A DNA stretch of 64,000 nucleotides from Granulicella sp. dw_53. GTDB taxonomy: Bacteria; Acidobacteriota; Terriglobia; Terriglobales; Acidobacteriaceae. The notes under the pieces are model-generated. The model saw only the letters and a list, made by a program, of their open reading frames with translations. It was not told where the DNA came from and ran no database searches. This document shows positions 43,494 through 52,900 of the stretch, one piece after another (positions within the stretch are counted from its first letter, which is position 1; each line of letters starts with the position of its first letter). Position numbers and translations under genes: made by a program. Location of the stretch: the NCBI RefSeq assembly GCF_018449545.1, contig NZ_JAAVUR010000004.1:1-64000 (forward strand), given 5' to 3'.

Positions 43494-45089
43494 CTAATGG
43501 GGTGGTTCGTCGGCGCTGGGGGCGGGTGGGTTGTAGAGGGTGGGGGGCTTGCGGGGCTTTTGGGGTTCGTCGGAGGTCTCTGTGGCCGTCACCGGGGAGT
43601 CCGCGGGAGATGTGGGTGGCGTTGGGTCGGAGGGGGGAGTGATGGCCTGGCCGGCGTTCTCGACGGTGTCCTGGGAGACCTGCTGGACGGCCGCCTTGTC
43701 CGAGTCGCGGGAGCGGGAGAGGAACGAGAGATCGATCATGGCGTTATTGGGCGGAGGGGCGGATGCCTCGGCGAGCTTGAGGGCTTTTTTGTCCGCCGCA
43801 CCGAGTGGAGGAAGGCGGTAGATCTCGATGGCGCCCTCGCGGACGATGGCCAGCTCCATACCGTCGGGGGAGAAGGCGAAGTTCTGGTTGGCGCGGACGA
43901 TGGGGTTGCAGTCGAGATGGAGCAGAGGTTTTCCGCTGTCATTTTGATAGACGTCGATGGTTTGGCCGTTGAGCATGGACGGGACGAGGAAGTCGGTCGG
44001 GATGGCGGCGGCGTTCATGAGGACGCGGCTGAGGGCAAAGCGGCCGGCGGCGGGAGCGTACTCGAGGTGGGGGGCGACGTAGCTACCGTAGAGGGTCTGC
44101 TCCCACATCTCTTCGCCGCGGAGGTTGAATCCGGCGATCTGCTGGCGGGCGGTGCCGCCGTGGCAGCCGAAGCTGACGAACTCGCTGGCGCTGACGAAGA
44201 CGGGCAGCGGGCGGCAGGTGGAGTCGTAGAGGCTGAGCTCCGTGAGCTTGCCGGTGTGGTCGTGGAAGTCGAAGGCCCAGCGCTGGTGTCCCTGATCGAG
44301 AACGTTGAGCATTCCGGAGGAGTTAACGGGTAGTTCGACGATGTTGCGGGAGATGACACCACCGGCGGAGGTGGCGATGACCTGTCCGTCGGGGCTGGCC
44401 GGCGGCAGGATGCGGTAGAAGTTGAGTTGAACCTTCGAGGGAGGGGGAGGATCTTCCACGAAGGGCGGAGGCGCGGTGGAGATCGAGGTGGGTGTGGGAT
44501 CGACGACGGGGAGCGGGTCCGTGCTCTCGATGGTGAGGAGGCTGTTGTCGTGGGAGAGGATGACGGCGACGATGTGGCGGCTGCTGTTGATGAAGGCGCG
44601 CTGATCGAAGGCGTGGCCGCGGGCGAGGTTGACCAGGGGCGACAAGGTGGTGAAGGTGTCGCGGTTGCGAAGGAGGAACTGTCCGTGACCGAGGTTCCAG
44701 AGGTACTGGCCGTGGTCGTGGAAGAGCCACTCGGTGCGGGCGAGGATGCGTCCGCTGGGGAGCTCGAGGAGGAGGGCGTCGGTGTTGTGGTCCTGGTCGG
44801 TCGGCGGGTCGCCGGGGATGCGGCGAATGAGGCGGCGGGCCGCGAAGGTGACGAGGAGGTGGGTGTCATCCACATAGTGGACCGTGAGCATGGAGCTGCC
44901 GGCGAGGAGATAGCGGGAGGAGATCGGCTGAAAGCCCAGAGTTTCGAGCGGGATCCGGTTCGCGGGCTGGGGATTTTTGGCGAGGATCGGGGCTGGAGCG
45001 AGCAGCGTCAGGAGTGACAAAAGAAAAGTCGGGAGAGTCCTACGAGGAGGACACCCAGGATGCACGGTGGATGAGATGGGAACTGGCAT
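43494..45089 (-). CDS. secreted protein of unknown function (beta-propeller-like)
   Basis: 531 residues. A signal peptide (RTLPTFLLSLLTLLAPAPILA) is followed by regularly spaced beta-strand stretches (for example FAFSPDGMELAIVREGAIEIYRL), resembling a WD40-like/propeller protein without a firm family. The C-terminal 100 residues are Pro/Ser/Thr-rich and would be disordered. The family is not recognised; an exported scaffold or regulatory protein is as far as I can go. The strong reverse composition produces many long false frames on the other strand. Confidence 0.6.
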   Translation of the reverse strand: MPVPISSTVHPGCPPRRTLPTFLLSLLTLLAPAPILAKNPQPANRIPLETLGFQPISSRYLLAGSSMLTVHYVDDTHLLVTFAARRLIRRIPGDPPTDQDHNTDALLLELPSGRILARTEWLFHDHGQYLWNLGHGQFLLRNRDTFTTLSPLVNLARGHAFDQRAFINSSRHIVAVILSHDNSLLTIESTDPLPVVDPTPTSISTAPPPFVEDPPPPSKVQLNFYRILPPASPDGQVIATSAGGVISRNIVELPVNSSGMLNVLDQGHQRWAFDFHDHTGKLTELSLYDSTCRPLPVFVSASEFVSFGCHGGTARQQIAGFNLRGEEMWEQTLYGSYVAPHLEYAPAAGRFALSRVLMNAAAIPTDFLVPSMLNGQTIDVYQNDSGKPLLHLDCNPIVRANQNFAFSPDGMELAIVREGAIEIYRLPPLGAADKKALKLAEASAPPPNNAMIDLSFLSRSRDSDKAAVQQVSQDTVENAGQAITPPSDPTPPTSPADSPVTATETSDEPQKPRKPPTLYNPPAPSADEPPH

Positions 45090-45275
45090 GGCGTTGTGTG
45101 CGTACTGGTCCCTTACTGAACGTGCGTAGTCCTACTCTTTCACAGACGGAAGAGAGGAGACAATGGATGCCACAACGGAGGGTCTTCGGCGTGGGCGGTG
45201 GATGAGCCTCGCGGAGACATCGTGTGCAGTGATACAAAGGGCTATTGCAGTGAATATCGTTTCGAGGAGGATTGC

Positions 45276-47384
45276 ATGGCGAAGGGGCGGAAGATGTCGA
45301 GGTGGTCGAAAGACCTGCACGCGATAGGTCTGGCGGCCGCGATGGCGGCTGGGGCGGCGACGGCGGTCGCACAGAGTGGCACAGCGGCTACAGGTACATC
45401 GGACAAGCCGACGCAGGTGTACCTACCGGTCCCGGGCTTCGATGCGACGTCGATGGATACGGCGGCCGATCCGTGCAATGACTTCTACAAGTTCGCCTGC
45501 GGCAAGTTCGCAGCGAATCATCCGATTCCGGCGGATCAGTCCGGGGTGGATCAGTTCTATGAGTTATATAACGTCAACACACAGTCCCTCCGCGGAATTC
45601 TGGATAAAGCGGCCGTGGGCGGGGCGGGGCGTTCGCCCGATGCGCAGAAGATCGGCGACTACTACAAGGCGTGCATGGATACCGACGCCATCAACCAGAA
45701 GGGATTGGCGCCTCTGCAGCCGATGCTGGACGAGATCGACGGCTTGAAGAACAAGCTGCAACTGGCCGGACTGATCGGCAGGATGCAGCGGATGGGCGTG
45801 GATGTGTTCTTCAGCTATGGGGAGCAGCAGGACTTCAAGGATGCCTCCAAGCAGATCGCCTCCATCCAGCAGGGTGGACTGGGGCTGCCGGAGAAGGACT
45901 ACTACCTGCGCGCGGGGGCGAAGGACGAACAGATTCGCAAGCAGTATCTCGAGCATGTGACGAAGATGCTGACGCTGGCGGGAAGCTCGCCTCAGCAGGC
46001 GCTGAAGGATGCGACCGCGATTGTGGCGATGGAGACCTCTCTGGCAAAGGCCTCCATGGGCGTGGTCGATCTGCGCGACCCGGAGAAGGTCTACCACCTG
46101 CAGCCGATTGCGACCTTCGAGAAGAGCCTGCCGGGGGTGAACTTTAATGCGTTCGAAGAGGGGGTCGCGTCGCCGAAGGTGAGCGAGATCAACAACGCGA
46201 CTCCGCAGTTCTTCCCTGCCCTGCTGACGACCATCCGAGTGACCGACCTGGATACGCTGAAGGCTTACATGCGCTATCACCTGTTGACGACAGCGGCGGG
46301 GCGGCTGCCGAAGGTCTTCGATGAAGAGAACTTCGACTTCTATGGGCGCAAGTTGACCGGCCAGCCGGAGCAGGCAGCTCGTTGGAAGCGCTGCTCGAAT
46401 GCAGTAAACGGCGCGCTCGGCGAGGCGCTGGGCAAGGTGTACGTAGAGCAGTATTTTGCCGGAGACAGCAAGGCCAAGATGCTGGAGATGGTGCATGACA
46501 TCGAGGCGGCAATGGGCCGCGATATCGACCAGGTGGACTGGATGTCCGCCCCGACGAAGCTGCGGGCGAAGGAGAAGCTGCATGCGGTAGCCAACAAGAT
46601 CGGCTATCCGGACAAGTGGCGCGACTATACCAAACTGGAGGTAAAGCCGGACGACGCGCTGGGCAATACGCTGCGGGCGACCGCGTTCGAGAACGACCGC
46701 CAGTTGGGCAAGATCGGCAAGCCGGTGGATCACAGCGAGTGGGGGATGACTCCGCCGACGGTGAACGCTTACTACGATCCGAGCATGAACGACATCAACT
46801 TCCCGGCGGGGATTCTGCAACCTTCTTTCTATGACAAGAGCGCAGACGACGCGACCAACTATGGTCACATCGGCGCGGTGATCGGGCATGAACTGACCCA
46901 TGGCTTCGACGATGAGGGCAAGAAGTTCGACGCCAAGGGCAACATGTCCGACTGGTGGACGCCGGAGGATACGAAGAAGTTCGAAGCGCGGACGGACTGC
47001 CTGGTGAATGAGTATGGCGGCTTCACAGCAGTCGACGATGTGAAGGTGAACGGCAAGCTGACGTTGGGCGAGAATACCGCGGACAACGGTGGCCTGCTGC
47101 TCGCGTACATGGCATACCTGGAGCGGGCGAAGGTGAATGGCGTCGACCTGAATGCCAAGGTGAACGGATACACCGCGCCACAGCGGCTGTACATCGGCTA
47201 TGCACAGAACTGGTGCGAAAACGCGCGGCCGGAGCAGGTGCGGAACCAGGTGCTGACCGATCCTCACTCTCCGGACCACTTCCGTGCGAATGGCGCGATT
47301 GTGAACCAACCAGGGTTTGCGGACGCGTTTGGATGCAAGAAGGGCACACCGATGGTTCCGGCCAATAGCTGTAGGGTCTGGTAA
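45276..47384 (+). CDS. exported M13-family (neprilysin/PepO-type) metalloendopeptidase
   Basis: 702 residues from the ATG at 45276, preceded by GAGGA. A signal peptide ends near AAGAATAVAQ. The catalytic domain has HELTHGFDDEG (HExxH, zinc ligands) and GENTADNGGL (third ligand Glu), VNAYYDPSMNDINFPAGIL (NAYY/F motif), and the conserved end CKKGTPMVPANSCRVW. These enzymes cleave peptides in the periplasm or outside the cell. Acidobacteria carry many of them. The frame is open from 45198 but the extension is not conserved. Confidence 0.93.
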   Translation: MAKGRKMSRWSKDLHAIGLAAAMAAGAATAVAQSGTAATGTSDKPTQVYLPVPGFDATSMDTAADPCNDFYKFACGKFAANHPIPADQSGVDQFYELYNVNTQSLRGILDKAAVGGAGRSPDAQKIGDYYKACMDTDAINQKGLAPLQPMLDEIDGLKNKLQLAGLIGRMQRMGVDVFFSYGEQQDFKDASKQIASIQQGGLGLPEKDYYLRAGAKDEQIRKQYLEHVTKMLTLAGSSPQQALKDATAIVAMETSLAKASMGVVDLRDPEKVYHLQPIATFEKSLPGVNFNAFEEGVASPKVSEINNATPQFFPALLTTIRVTDLDTLKAYMRYHLLTTAAGRLPKVFDEENFDFYGRKLTGQPEQAARWKRCSNAVNGALGEALGKVYVEQYFAGDSKAKMLEMVHDIEAAMGRDIDQVDWMSAPTKLRAKEKLHAVANKIGYPDKWRDYTKLEVKPDDALGNTLRATAFENDRQLGKIGKPVDHSEWGMTPPTVNAYYDPSMNDINFPAGILQPSFYDKSADDATNYGHIGAVIGHELTHGFDDEGKKFDAKGNMSDWWTPEDTKKFEARTDCLVNEYGGFTAVDDVKVNGKLTLGENTADNGGLLLAYMAYLERAKVNGVDLNAKVNGYTAPQRLYIGYAQNWCENARPEQVRNQVLTDPHSPDHFRANGAIVNQPGFADAFGCKKGTPMVPANSCRVW

Positions 47385-47408
47385 GGCGAGCGCGGATCTT
47401 CCCGGGTA

Positions 47409-47448
47409 AGCGCGGATTAAGAACATTGCTTCGTTCTTGATCCGCGCT
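47409..47448. terminator. long hairpin after the M13 peptidase
   Basis: AGCGCGGATTAAGAAC, an 8-base loop, then GTTCTTGATCCGCGCT: 16 pairs with one G-T. It follows the stop codon by 22 bases; no T-run. Part of the same sequence (GCGCGGAT) is repeated just before it at 47390. Confidence 0.7.
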
Positions 47449-47480
47449 CGTGCTTGTGATGGTTGTGCGAAAGTGGAAGT

Positions 47481-48416
47481 ATGGCTGAGTTGCAAAGGCA
47501 TCGGGCGCTGGGGTTTGGGGCGTGTGCGCTGGCGAGTTCGTTGTGGGGCTGCGGATTTTTCTTTGGAAAGATTGCGCTGGCGGAGATGAGCTTCGCCCAT
47601 ATGGTGTTGTACCGCTTTCTGTTTGGCTTCGTAGCGTTTTTGCCTCTGCTGGTGACGCATCGTCCGCAGTTGAAGGGGCGGGAGTGGGGTTTGCTGGCGG
47701 TGGCTTCGTTTCTAGGAGTGCCGCTGCAGTTTCTGTTGCAGTTCTATGGGCTGTCGATGACGACGGTGAGCCATGCCGCCCTGATGGTAGGGACGATGCC
47801 GGTGATCCTGGCGTTGGGAGCGATGGTCTTCGCGCACGAACGGATGGACCGTGTGGGATGGATCGCGCTGGCGGGCTCGACGTGCGGAGCGGCGTTGATT
47901 GCGTTGGGGGGAGCGCATCGTGTGGGCAAAGGAGAGGCTTCGCTGGCGGGAGATCTGTTAGTGGTCGCATCGGTGGGGATCTCGCTGTTCTGGGTCTTGT
48001 TGAACAAGCGGTTGATGACCCGGCACAGCCATGTGGTGGTGACGGTGTATGGGCTGGTCCTGGGTCTGCTGATGCTGTCGGTGTGGGTTCCACTGCGATA
48101 TGGATTGCCACCGGTGACGGGGGTCTCGGGCAAGGCGTGGATGGCGTTGGCGGCCAGCGGCGTGCTGTGTACGGCCTCGACGACGCTCTTATGGAACTGG
48201 GGAATGACGCAGGTTCCGGCCTCGCAGGCGGGCGTGCTGCTGAACATGGAACCACTGATCGGAAGCCTGCTGGGAGTGCTGGTGCTGCATGAACATCTGG
48301 GGCCGAGCGCCTGGGTCGGAGGCGGGTTGATCCTGACAGCGGCGATTACGCTGACGACGCACTCGAAGACGCATGTAGGCGGCGAGAGCGCGGCACTGCC
48401 GGAGATGCTGGTTTAG
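47481..48416 (+). CDS. EamA-family (DMT) membrane transporter
   Basis: 311 residues with ten hydrophobic helices in two EamA repeats (helices 1-5 and 6-10), each starting with a small conserved region (ALASSLWGCGFFFGKIAL; SVGISLFWVLLNKRL). RhaT/YdcZ-like exporters of this superfamily move amino acids or small metabolites; the substrate is unknown. A TTG at 47463 is an in-frame alternative start; I prefer the ATG at 47481. No ribosome site is strong for either. Confidence 0.85.
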   Translation: MAELQRHRALGFGACALASSLWGCGFFFGKIALAEMSFAHMVLYRFLFGFVAFLPLLVTHRPQLKGREWGLLAVASFLGVPLQFLLQFYGLSMTTVSHAALMVGTMPVILALGAMVFAHERMDRVGWIALAGSTCGAALIALGGAHRVGKGEASLAGDLLVVASVGISLFWVLLNKRLMTRHSHVVVTVYGLVLGLLMLSVWVPLRYGLPPVTGVSGKAWMALAASGVLCTASTTLLWNWGMTQVPASQAGVLLNMEPLIGSLLGVLVLHEHLGPSAWVGGGLILTAAITLTTHSKTHVGGESAALPEMLV

Positions 48417-48481
48417 ACGATTTGTATCCATTGTCCTTGAGTTGATCGGCGGCGAACAGCGCTACGGATAGACTTAGGGGA

Positions 48482-50638
48482 ATGGGAGTGTGGACGAGCT
48501 TCGGCGGGGTGGTGCGGAGGCTGCAGTGGACACGGGGGCTGCGCGCGGGTGTCGCGGTGGCGGCGGCAATGACCGTGTGCAGCATGCTGCACAAGCCGAT
48601 GGGTTGGGCGGCGCTGGGTGGGTTCGAGGCAATTCTGGTGGACAATGGCGGTCCTTACAGGAGCCGTCTGCGGACGATTGCGACGCTGTTGGCAGGTGGG
48701 TCCGTGGCGTGCGTCGTTGGGGCGATCTCCAACACCCCTCTGGCGCTGGCGTGCGTGGTGACAGCGGCGTTCTGCTTTGTGGCGACGTTTGCGCGTGTGA
48801 TTGCGCAGCCGGTGGCTTCGACGAGTGTGATCATTCTGGTGCTGTACTTTGCGGGGTATGGCGGTGGAACCCACGTCCTGAGCGAGGCGCTGGGGAATGC
48901 GCTGGCGTTTGTGCTGGGAGGAGCTTGGGCTGCGGTGTTGAGCCTCGGGCTTTGGCCAGTGGATCCGTTCCGCCCTGCGCGGCGCGGCGTGGCAGATTGC
49001 TATCAGGTGCTAGCGAACTTTGCCGCGACGGTGAGGAGGACGGCTTCGCACAGCCCGGAGCGAGAGGCCGCGAGGGTGCGGACGCATGAGTTCCAGAGGA
49101 ACATGCGGATCGCGATGGAGACGGCACGCGGAGCGCTGGAGACGACCGCGGCGCGGACCACGGCGAGGACAGTTCGGGCGCGCAATCTGACGGTGCTGCT
49201 GGAGACCGCGGACATCCTGTTCTCCGAGACGATCCGCTGGACGGAGCTGCTGGAGGGCATCGAAGACGACGGTGCAGAGGCGGTGCTGATGGATGCCTTC
49301 CGCTGGCTGAGTGCCGCGGAGCATGCGGTGAGCCGTGGATTGGAGCATCGTCCGGAGGATGGCGGAACGTCGTTTGCTCCGGAGGGTTCGCACTCGATCC
49401 AGCATGTGCGGCGGCGAGCGGAGGCGATTGAACCACATGGCGCGAAAGAGGCTGCGATGCTGGGACATCTGCTGGTCGAAGAGCGGGATGCGCTGCAGAA
49501 TATCGAGATTGCGTTCGAGGCCGTTCGAGCAGTGTGGAGCGGAGCCGAGGTGCGGGCTGGAGGAGCGGCGGCGCGATGGGAGGGATTGGCGAGGCGCAAC
49601 GCGGGCGTGGAGGCGGGATCGGGCTGGATGGATGCGATTCGGGCGAACTGGACGGGCGAGTCGCTGATGATGCGTCATGCGCTGCGCATCGCGGTGGTCG
49701 GCGGAGCGGACGTTCTGCTGATGCGGATGGCGCATGTGAGCCATGGCTCGTGGCTGGGTATGACTTCGATCATCGTGCTGCAGCCGTATGGATCGGGGAC
49801 GCTGCGGAAGAGTCTGCAGCGGGTTGGAGGGACGATCGCAGGAGGCGTGCTCGCGGCGCTGCTGGCGGCTTCGATCCATAGCCAGACGGGGATTATCGCG
49901 GTGATTACGGTGACATCGGTGCTGACGCTGGCGACGTACGCGGTGGACTATGGATGGTACAGCTTCTTCCTGACTCCGACGTTTGTGCTGATGAGTCTGC
50001 CGCATCTGCAGGACTGGCACTTTGCCGAAGTGCGGATGGCGACGACGGTGTTGGGCGCGATGGTGTCGCTGGCGGCGATGTGGCTGCTTTGGCCGGAGCG
50101 GGAGCAGACGCAGTTGGGTCTGCTGCTGGGGCGCGGAGCAGCGGCGGATGCAGCGTACGTGCGGGCGATGCTGCGGTTCTGGACGGTGGCGGATGGACAG
50201 CGGACGGTCGCGGACCGCGAGGTGATGGCTCCAGCGCGGAGGCTGTGCGGATTGGCGATCAACGATGCGGAGGAGGCGCTGGACAGGCTGATGCTGGAGC
50301 CTTCGTTCGGGCGGAAGAGTGCCAACGGCAAGGATGTGAAGATGACGGCGCTGACCTTTGTGACCTATCTGCGGAGGCTGACGCGGAGTGTGACTACGTT
50401 GCAGGGCGTGGGGATGCGCGATGCAGCGGCGGTTCGACGTCTCGAGGCGGTTGCGGCGCGTCTGGAGGCGGTGAGCGGAGTCCTTGTTGGTCATGGCTCT
50501 GCGGCGATCGTTGTTGCTCCAAAGGAGGCTGTTGAGGCGGCGCGAGGCGGAGTCGCGGAGCAGCAGATCCTGCGGATGGAGCGGCAGACAGGTGTGATGG
50601 AGAGAGCCGCGGCGGAGATGCTGCAGGAGACTGCCTGA
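48482..50638 (+). CDS. FUSC-family inner-membrane protein
   Basis: 718 residues. It has the two membrane blocks of the FUSC superfamily: about residues 15-160 (LRAGVAVAAAMTVCSMLHKPMGW...) and 395-545 (HALRIAVVGGADVLLMRMAHVSHGSWLGMTSIIVLQP), with cytoplasmic helical regions between and after. Relatives (YccS, AaeB-like) export aromatic acids or fusaric acid; a partner fusion protein is not seen nearby. It begins 65 bases after the transporter gene. Confidence 0.82.
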   Translation: MGVWTSFGGVVRRLQWTRGLRAGVAVAAAMTVCSMLHKPMGWAALGGFEAILVDNGGPYRSRLRTIATLLAGGSVACVVGAISNTPLALACVVTAAFCFVATFARVIAQPVASTSVIILVLYFAGYGGGTHVLSEALGNALAFVLGGAWAAVLSLGLWPVDPFRPARRGVADCYQVLANFAATVRRTASHSPEREAARVRTHEFQRNMRIAMETARGALETTAARTTARTVRARNLTVLLETADILFSETIRWTELLEGIEDDGAEAVLMDAFRWLSAAEHAVSRGLEHRPEDGGTSFAPEGSHSIQHVRRRAEAIEPHGAKEAAMLGHLLVEERDALQNIEIAFEAVRAVWSGAEVRAGGAAARWEGLARRNAGVEAGSGWMDAIRANWTGESLMMRHALRIAVVGGADVLLMRMAHVSHGSWLGMTSIIVLQPYGSGTLRKSLQRVGGTIAGGVLAALLAASIHSQTGIIAVITVTSVLTLATYAVDYGWYSFFLTPTFVLMSLPHLQDWHFAEVRMATTVLGAMVSLAAMWLLWPEREQTQLGLLLGRGAAADAAYVRAMLRFWTVADGQRTVADREVMAPARRLCGLAINDAEEALDRLMLEPSFGRKSANGKDVKMTALTFVTYLRRLTRSVTTLQGVGMRDAAAVRRLEAVAARLEAVSGVLVGHGSAAIVVAPKEAVEAARGGVAEQQILRMERQTGVMERAAAEMLQETA

Positions 50639-50686
50639 GAGCAGGCGAGTTTGCCGGCGATGCGGTGCGTGATATTCTCCGCCCAT

Positions 50687-52027
50687 ATGAACAGTATCTT
50701 TAGTGCTTCCCTGCTGGCTGTGGCTGGCTTGTCTTCTGGATTCCTTGCTCAGGCTCAGAGTGCTGCTCCTTCTACGGTGGAGACGGCGATGGTGAAGGCC
50801 ATCGATGCGGAGAGTCCGGCTGCGGTGGCTTTGCTGGAGAGACTGGTTAACATCAACAGCGGCACGATGAATCTGCCGGGCGTGATCGCGGTGAAGGACG
50901 TGGTGATGCCGCAGATCGAGGCGCTGGGGTTCAAGGTGCGCTGGGTGCCGATGGAGGCGTTCGACAAGCGGGCCGGAGATCTGGTCGCGGAGCATCCTTG
51001 CGCGGCGGGAGCGGGCAAGTGCGGCAAGCGGCTGCTGTTGATCGGGCATATGGATACGGTGTTCGAGCCGAGCAGTAGCTTTCAGAAGTACACGATCGTT
51101 CCTGGGACGGATGGCAAGGTCGCGACCGGACCGGGCGTGAACGATATGAAGGGCGGGCTGGTGGTGATGCTCTCGGCGCTGAAGGCGATGAAGACCGCGG
51201 GCGCGCTGGACAAGGCGGAGATCACGATTGTGCTGAGCGGCGACGAGGAGCGTCATGGCGAGCCGGTGAGCATCAGCCGGAAGGACATGATCGATGCGGC
51301 GAAGCATAGCGATGTGGCTCTGGAGTTCGAGAACGACTCGCGGATCGATGGGAAGGACATGATCCGGATCTCGCGGCGGAGTTCTCTGAGCTGGAAGCTG
51401 GAGACGACGGGGCGGACTGGTCACTCGTCGCAGATCTTCCGCGACACGATGGGGTACGGGGCGATCTATGAGCTTACGCGGATTCTGGACCAGTTTCGGA
51501 CGCAGTTACCGGAGAAGGGTCTGACGTTCAACGTCGGGCTGGTGCTGGGCGGCGCGACGGCGAAGTTGAATGAGACTGGTACCGGTGGCACGGCTACGGG
51601 TAAGAGCAATGTGATTCCGCCTACGGCGTTGGCGCTGGGGGATCTGCGGACGTTGAGCAATGAGCAGACGGAGCGGGTCGAGGCCAAGATGAAGGCGATC
51701 GTTGCGGACCATCTGGCGAAGGCGGGCGCGACGATCGAGTTTCAGGAGGGCTATCCGGCGATGGCGGAGACGGACGGCAGCCGCGCGCTGGTGAAGCAGT
51801 TGAACGAGGTGAACGCTACGCTGGCGCTGGATCCGCAAGAGGTGATGGATCCGATGCTGGGCGGCGCGGGCGATATTGCCTTTGTGGCGCCGTATGTTCC
51901 GGGGCTGGTGGGAACGGGAGCGATCGGCGACGGGGCCCATGCTGAGGGCGAGACGGTGGCGCTGGACTCTCTGCCACGGCAGTCGAAGCGGATGGCGCTG
52001 CTGATGTACCGGCTGGGGAAGAGCTAG
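50687..52027 (+). CDS. exported M20-family metallopeptidase (glutamate-carboxypeptidase-like)
   Basis: 446 residues from the ATG at 50687. A signal peptide (FSASLLAVAGLSSGFLAQAQ) is followed by the M20 dizinc core: LLIGHMDTVFEPS (His, Asp), GPGVNDMKGGLVVML (bridging Asp), LSGDEERHGEP (Glu-Glu) and GDGAHAEGETV (final His). The dimerisation insert is in place (SLSWKLETTGRTGHSSQIF). It would release C-terminal glutamate or other residues in the periplasm. The first 12 residues of the longer frame from 50651 are not conserved. Confidence 0.9.
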   Translation: MNSIFSASLLAVAGLSSGFLAQAQSAAPSTVETAMVKAIDAESPAAVALLERLVNINSGTMNLPGVIAVKDVVMPQIEALGFKVRWVPMEAFDKRAGDLVAEHPCAAGAGKCGKRLLLIGHMDTVFEPSSSFQKYTIVPGTDGKVATGPGVNDMKGGLVVMLSALKAMKTAGALDKAEITIVLSGDEERHGEPVSISRKDMIDAAKHSDVALEFENDSRIDGKDMIRISRRSSLSWKLETTGRTGHSSQIFRDTMGYGAIYELTRILDQFRTQLPEKGLTFNVGLVLGGATAKLNETGTGGTATGKSNVIPPTALALGDLRTLSNEQTERVEAKMKAIVADHLAKAGATIEFQEGYPAMAETDGSRALVKQLNEVNATLALDPQEVMDPMLGGAGDIAFVAPYVPGLVGTGAIGDGAHAEGETVALDSLPRQSKRMALLMYRLGKS

Positions 52028-52159
52028 GCCCCCCGGCGGGTGGGCTCCGGTCTGACACCCCCTCCCCCCGTCCTTTTGCGCAAATTCTTCGATTCAGACG
52101 GGTTGCTTTTGGACTTTTTAAGGCGGCGGCTCGTTGCTGGTGAGCGCGAAGTCTTTGAG

Positions 52160-52337
52160 TTGATAAAGAACCTGAGTGCGTCCGCACTGAGCGGATGTTT
52201 ATTACTTCTACTTCTATTTTATTGGTTGGAGCATAACTCCAGTGCCACTTCGATCTGACTGATCTGGAATGGGTTAAGTGGTTTTGGGGCTTGACATTGC
52301 GTTTTGCTGGTGTTTTTGACGGGAAATTTTCTAAGTG
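52160..52337 (+). repeat. 178-bp dispersed intergenic repeat, copy 2
   Basis: Same length and ordered blocks as 31318-31495, including GTCCGCACTGAGCGG, ACTTCTACTTCTATTTTA, AGTGCCACTT and TTTGGGGCTTGACA. It follows the M20 peptidase, as copy 1 follows the TonB receptor. The central and terminal parts differ at a moderate number of bases. Confidence 0.75.
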
Positions 52338-52581
52338 AGGGCCGAGGTTGGGATCGGGATCGCCAGCGCAGATGGTCAGGTCTCAAAACAACAGACGTCA
52401 AATGCAAAAATAGGCATCAGCCTTAGAAGACGCACAACGAGTTTATTATTGACGCTCAATAAAGGAGCATACTAAACAAGTCAGTGTCCGAATGGGATGG
52501 CTAAAGTGCCATGCGTTGACCCCGCCGGAAAACCGGCCCCCGCCCGAGTGCAGGGATTCAAAGAGGCCCCAATTAGATGTT

Positions 52582-52614
52582 CTCAAAGGAGACCTTATGT
52601 GGGTCTCCTTTGAG
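52582..52614. terminator. 13-bp perfect hairpin
   Basis: CTCAAAGGAGACC, 7-base loop, then the exact complement GGTCTCCTTTGAG. No T-run follows. It stands alone in the intergenic region about 245 bases after repeat copy 2, far from the nearest stop; it may be a structured RNA element rather than a terminator. Confidence 0.5.
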
Positions 52615-52750
52615 CTTAAGCCTTGATTGGGATCTTGCTCATCGTATGGTGCAGGATGACAATAAACTTGATTGCCCCAAGCTTACCGTGCTTCCGACGG
52701 CTTGGGCTTCGCCCCCCGGATTGATACAACCAATAATAGATGTTTTTCGA

Positions 52751-52780
52751 CCGACTGGTTGTAAATTTCCGACCAGTCGG
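52751..52780. promoter_or_regulatory. inverted repeat resembling a TetR operator
   Basis: CCGACTGGT at 52751-52759 and ACCAGTCGG at 52772-52780, exact complements with a 12-base spacer, 120 bases before the glycosyltransferase ATG. A promoter-like TTGTAA and A/T-rich -10 overlap it. Its ACCGACT(A/G)GT core resembles the tetR operator at 39550, but no regulator gene is next to it. Confidence 0.5.
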
Positions 52781-52900
52781 AATATTTTCGTTTGATGTTT
52801 GTCTCTCTCAGTACATGGAACGCGTTCGCCGGCGCCTCTGGGGTTTGGCCGCAGTACTTCTGCCGGATGCGGGACACCACGAAATGGAGAGCACCTTAAA

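Larger units (their letters stand above)
52028..52900. other. long intergenic region with repeat, hairpin and operator
   Basis: About 870 bases without a gene. It holds the second 178-bp repeat, a strong hairpin at 52582-52614 and an inverted repeat before the glycosyltransferase; each is listed on its own. Frames on both strands in this part are not convincing. Confidence 0.5.

Noticed and set aside
45564..47660. 698-codon reverse frame across the M13 peptidase
   Set aside because: Antisense of a clear peptidase with HExxH; composition is His/Arg/Leu shadow type.
49010..51424. 804-codon reverse frame across FUSC and M20 genes
   Set aside because: It runs antisense through two well-supported genes and is Arg/His-rich without motifs.
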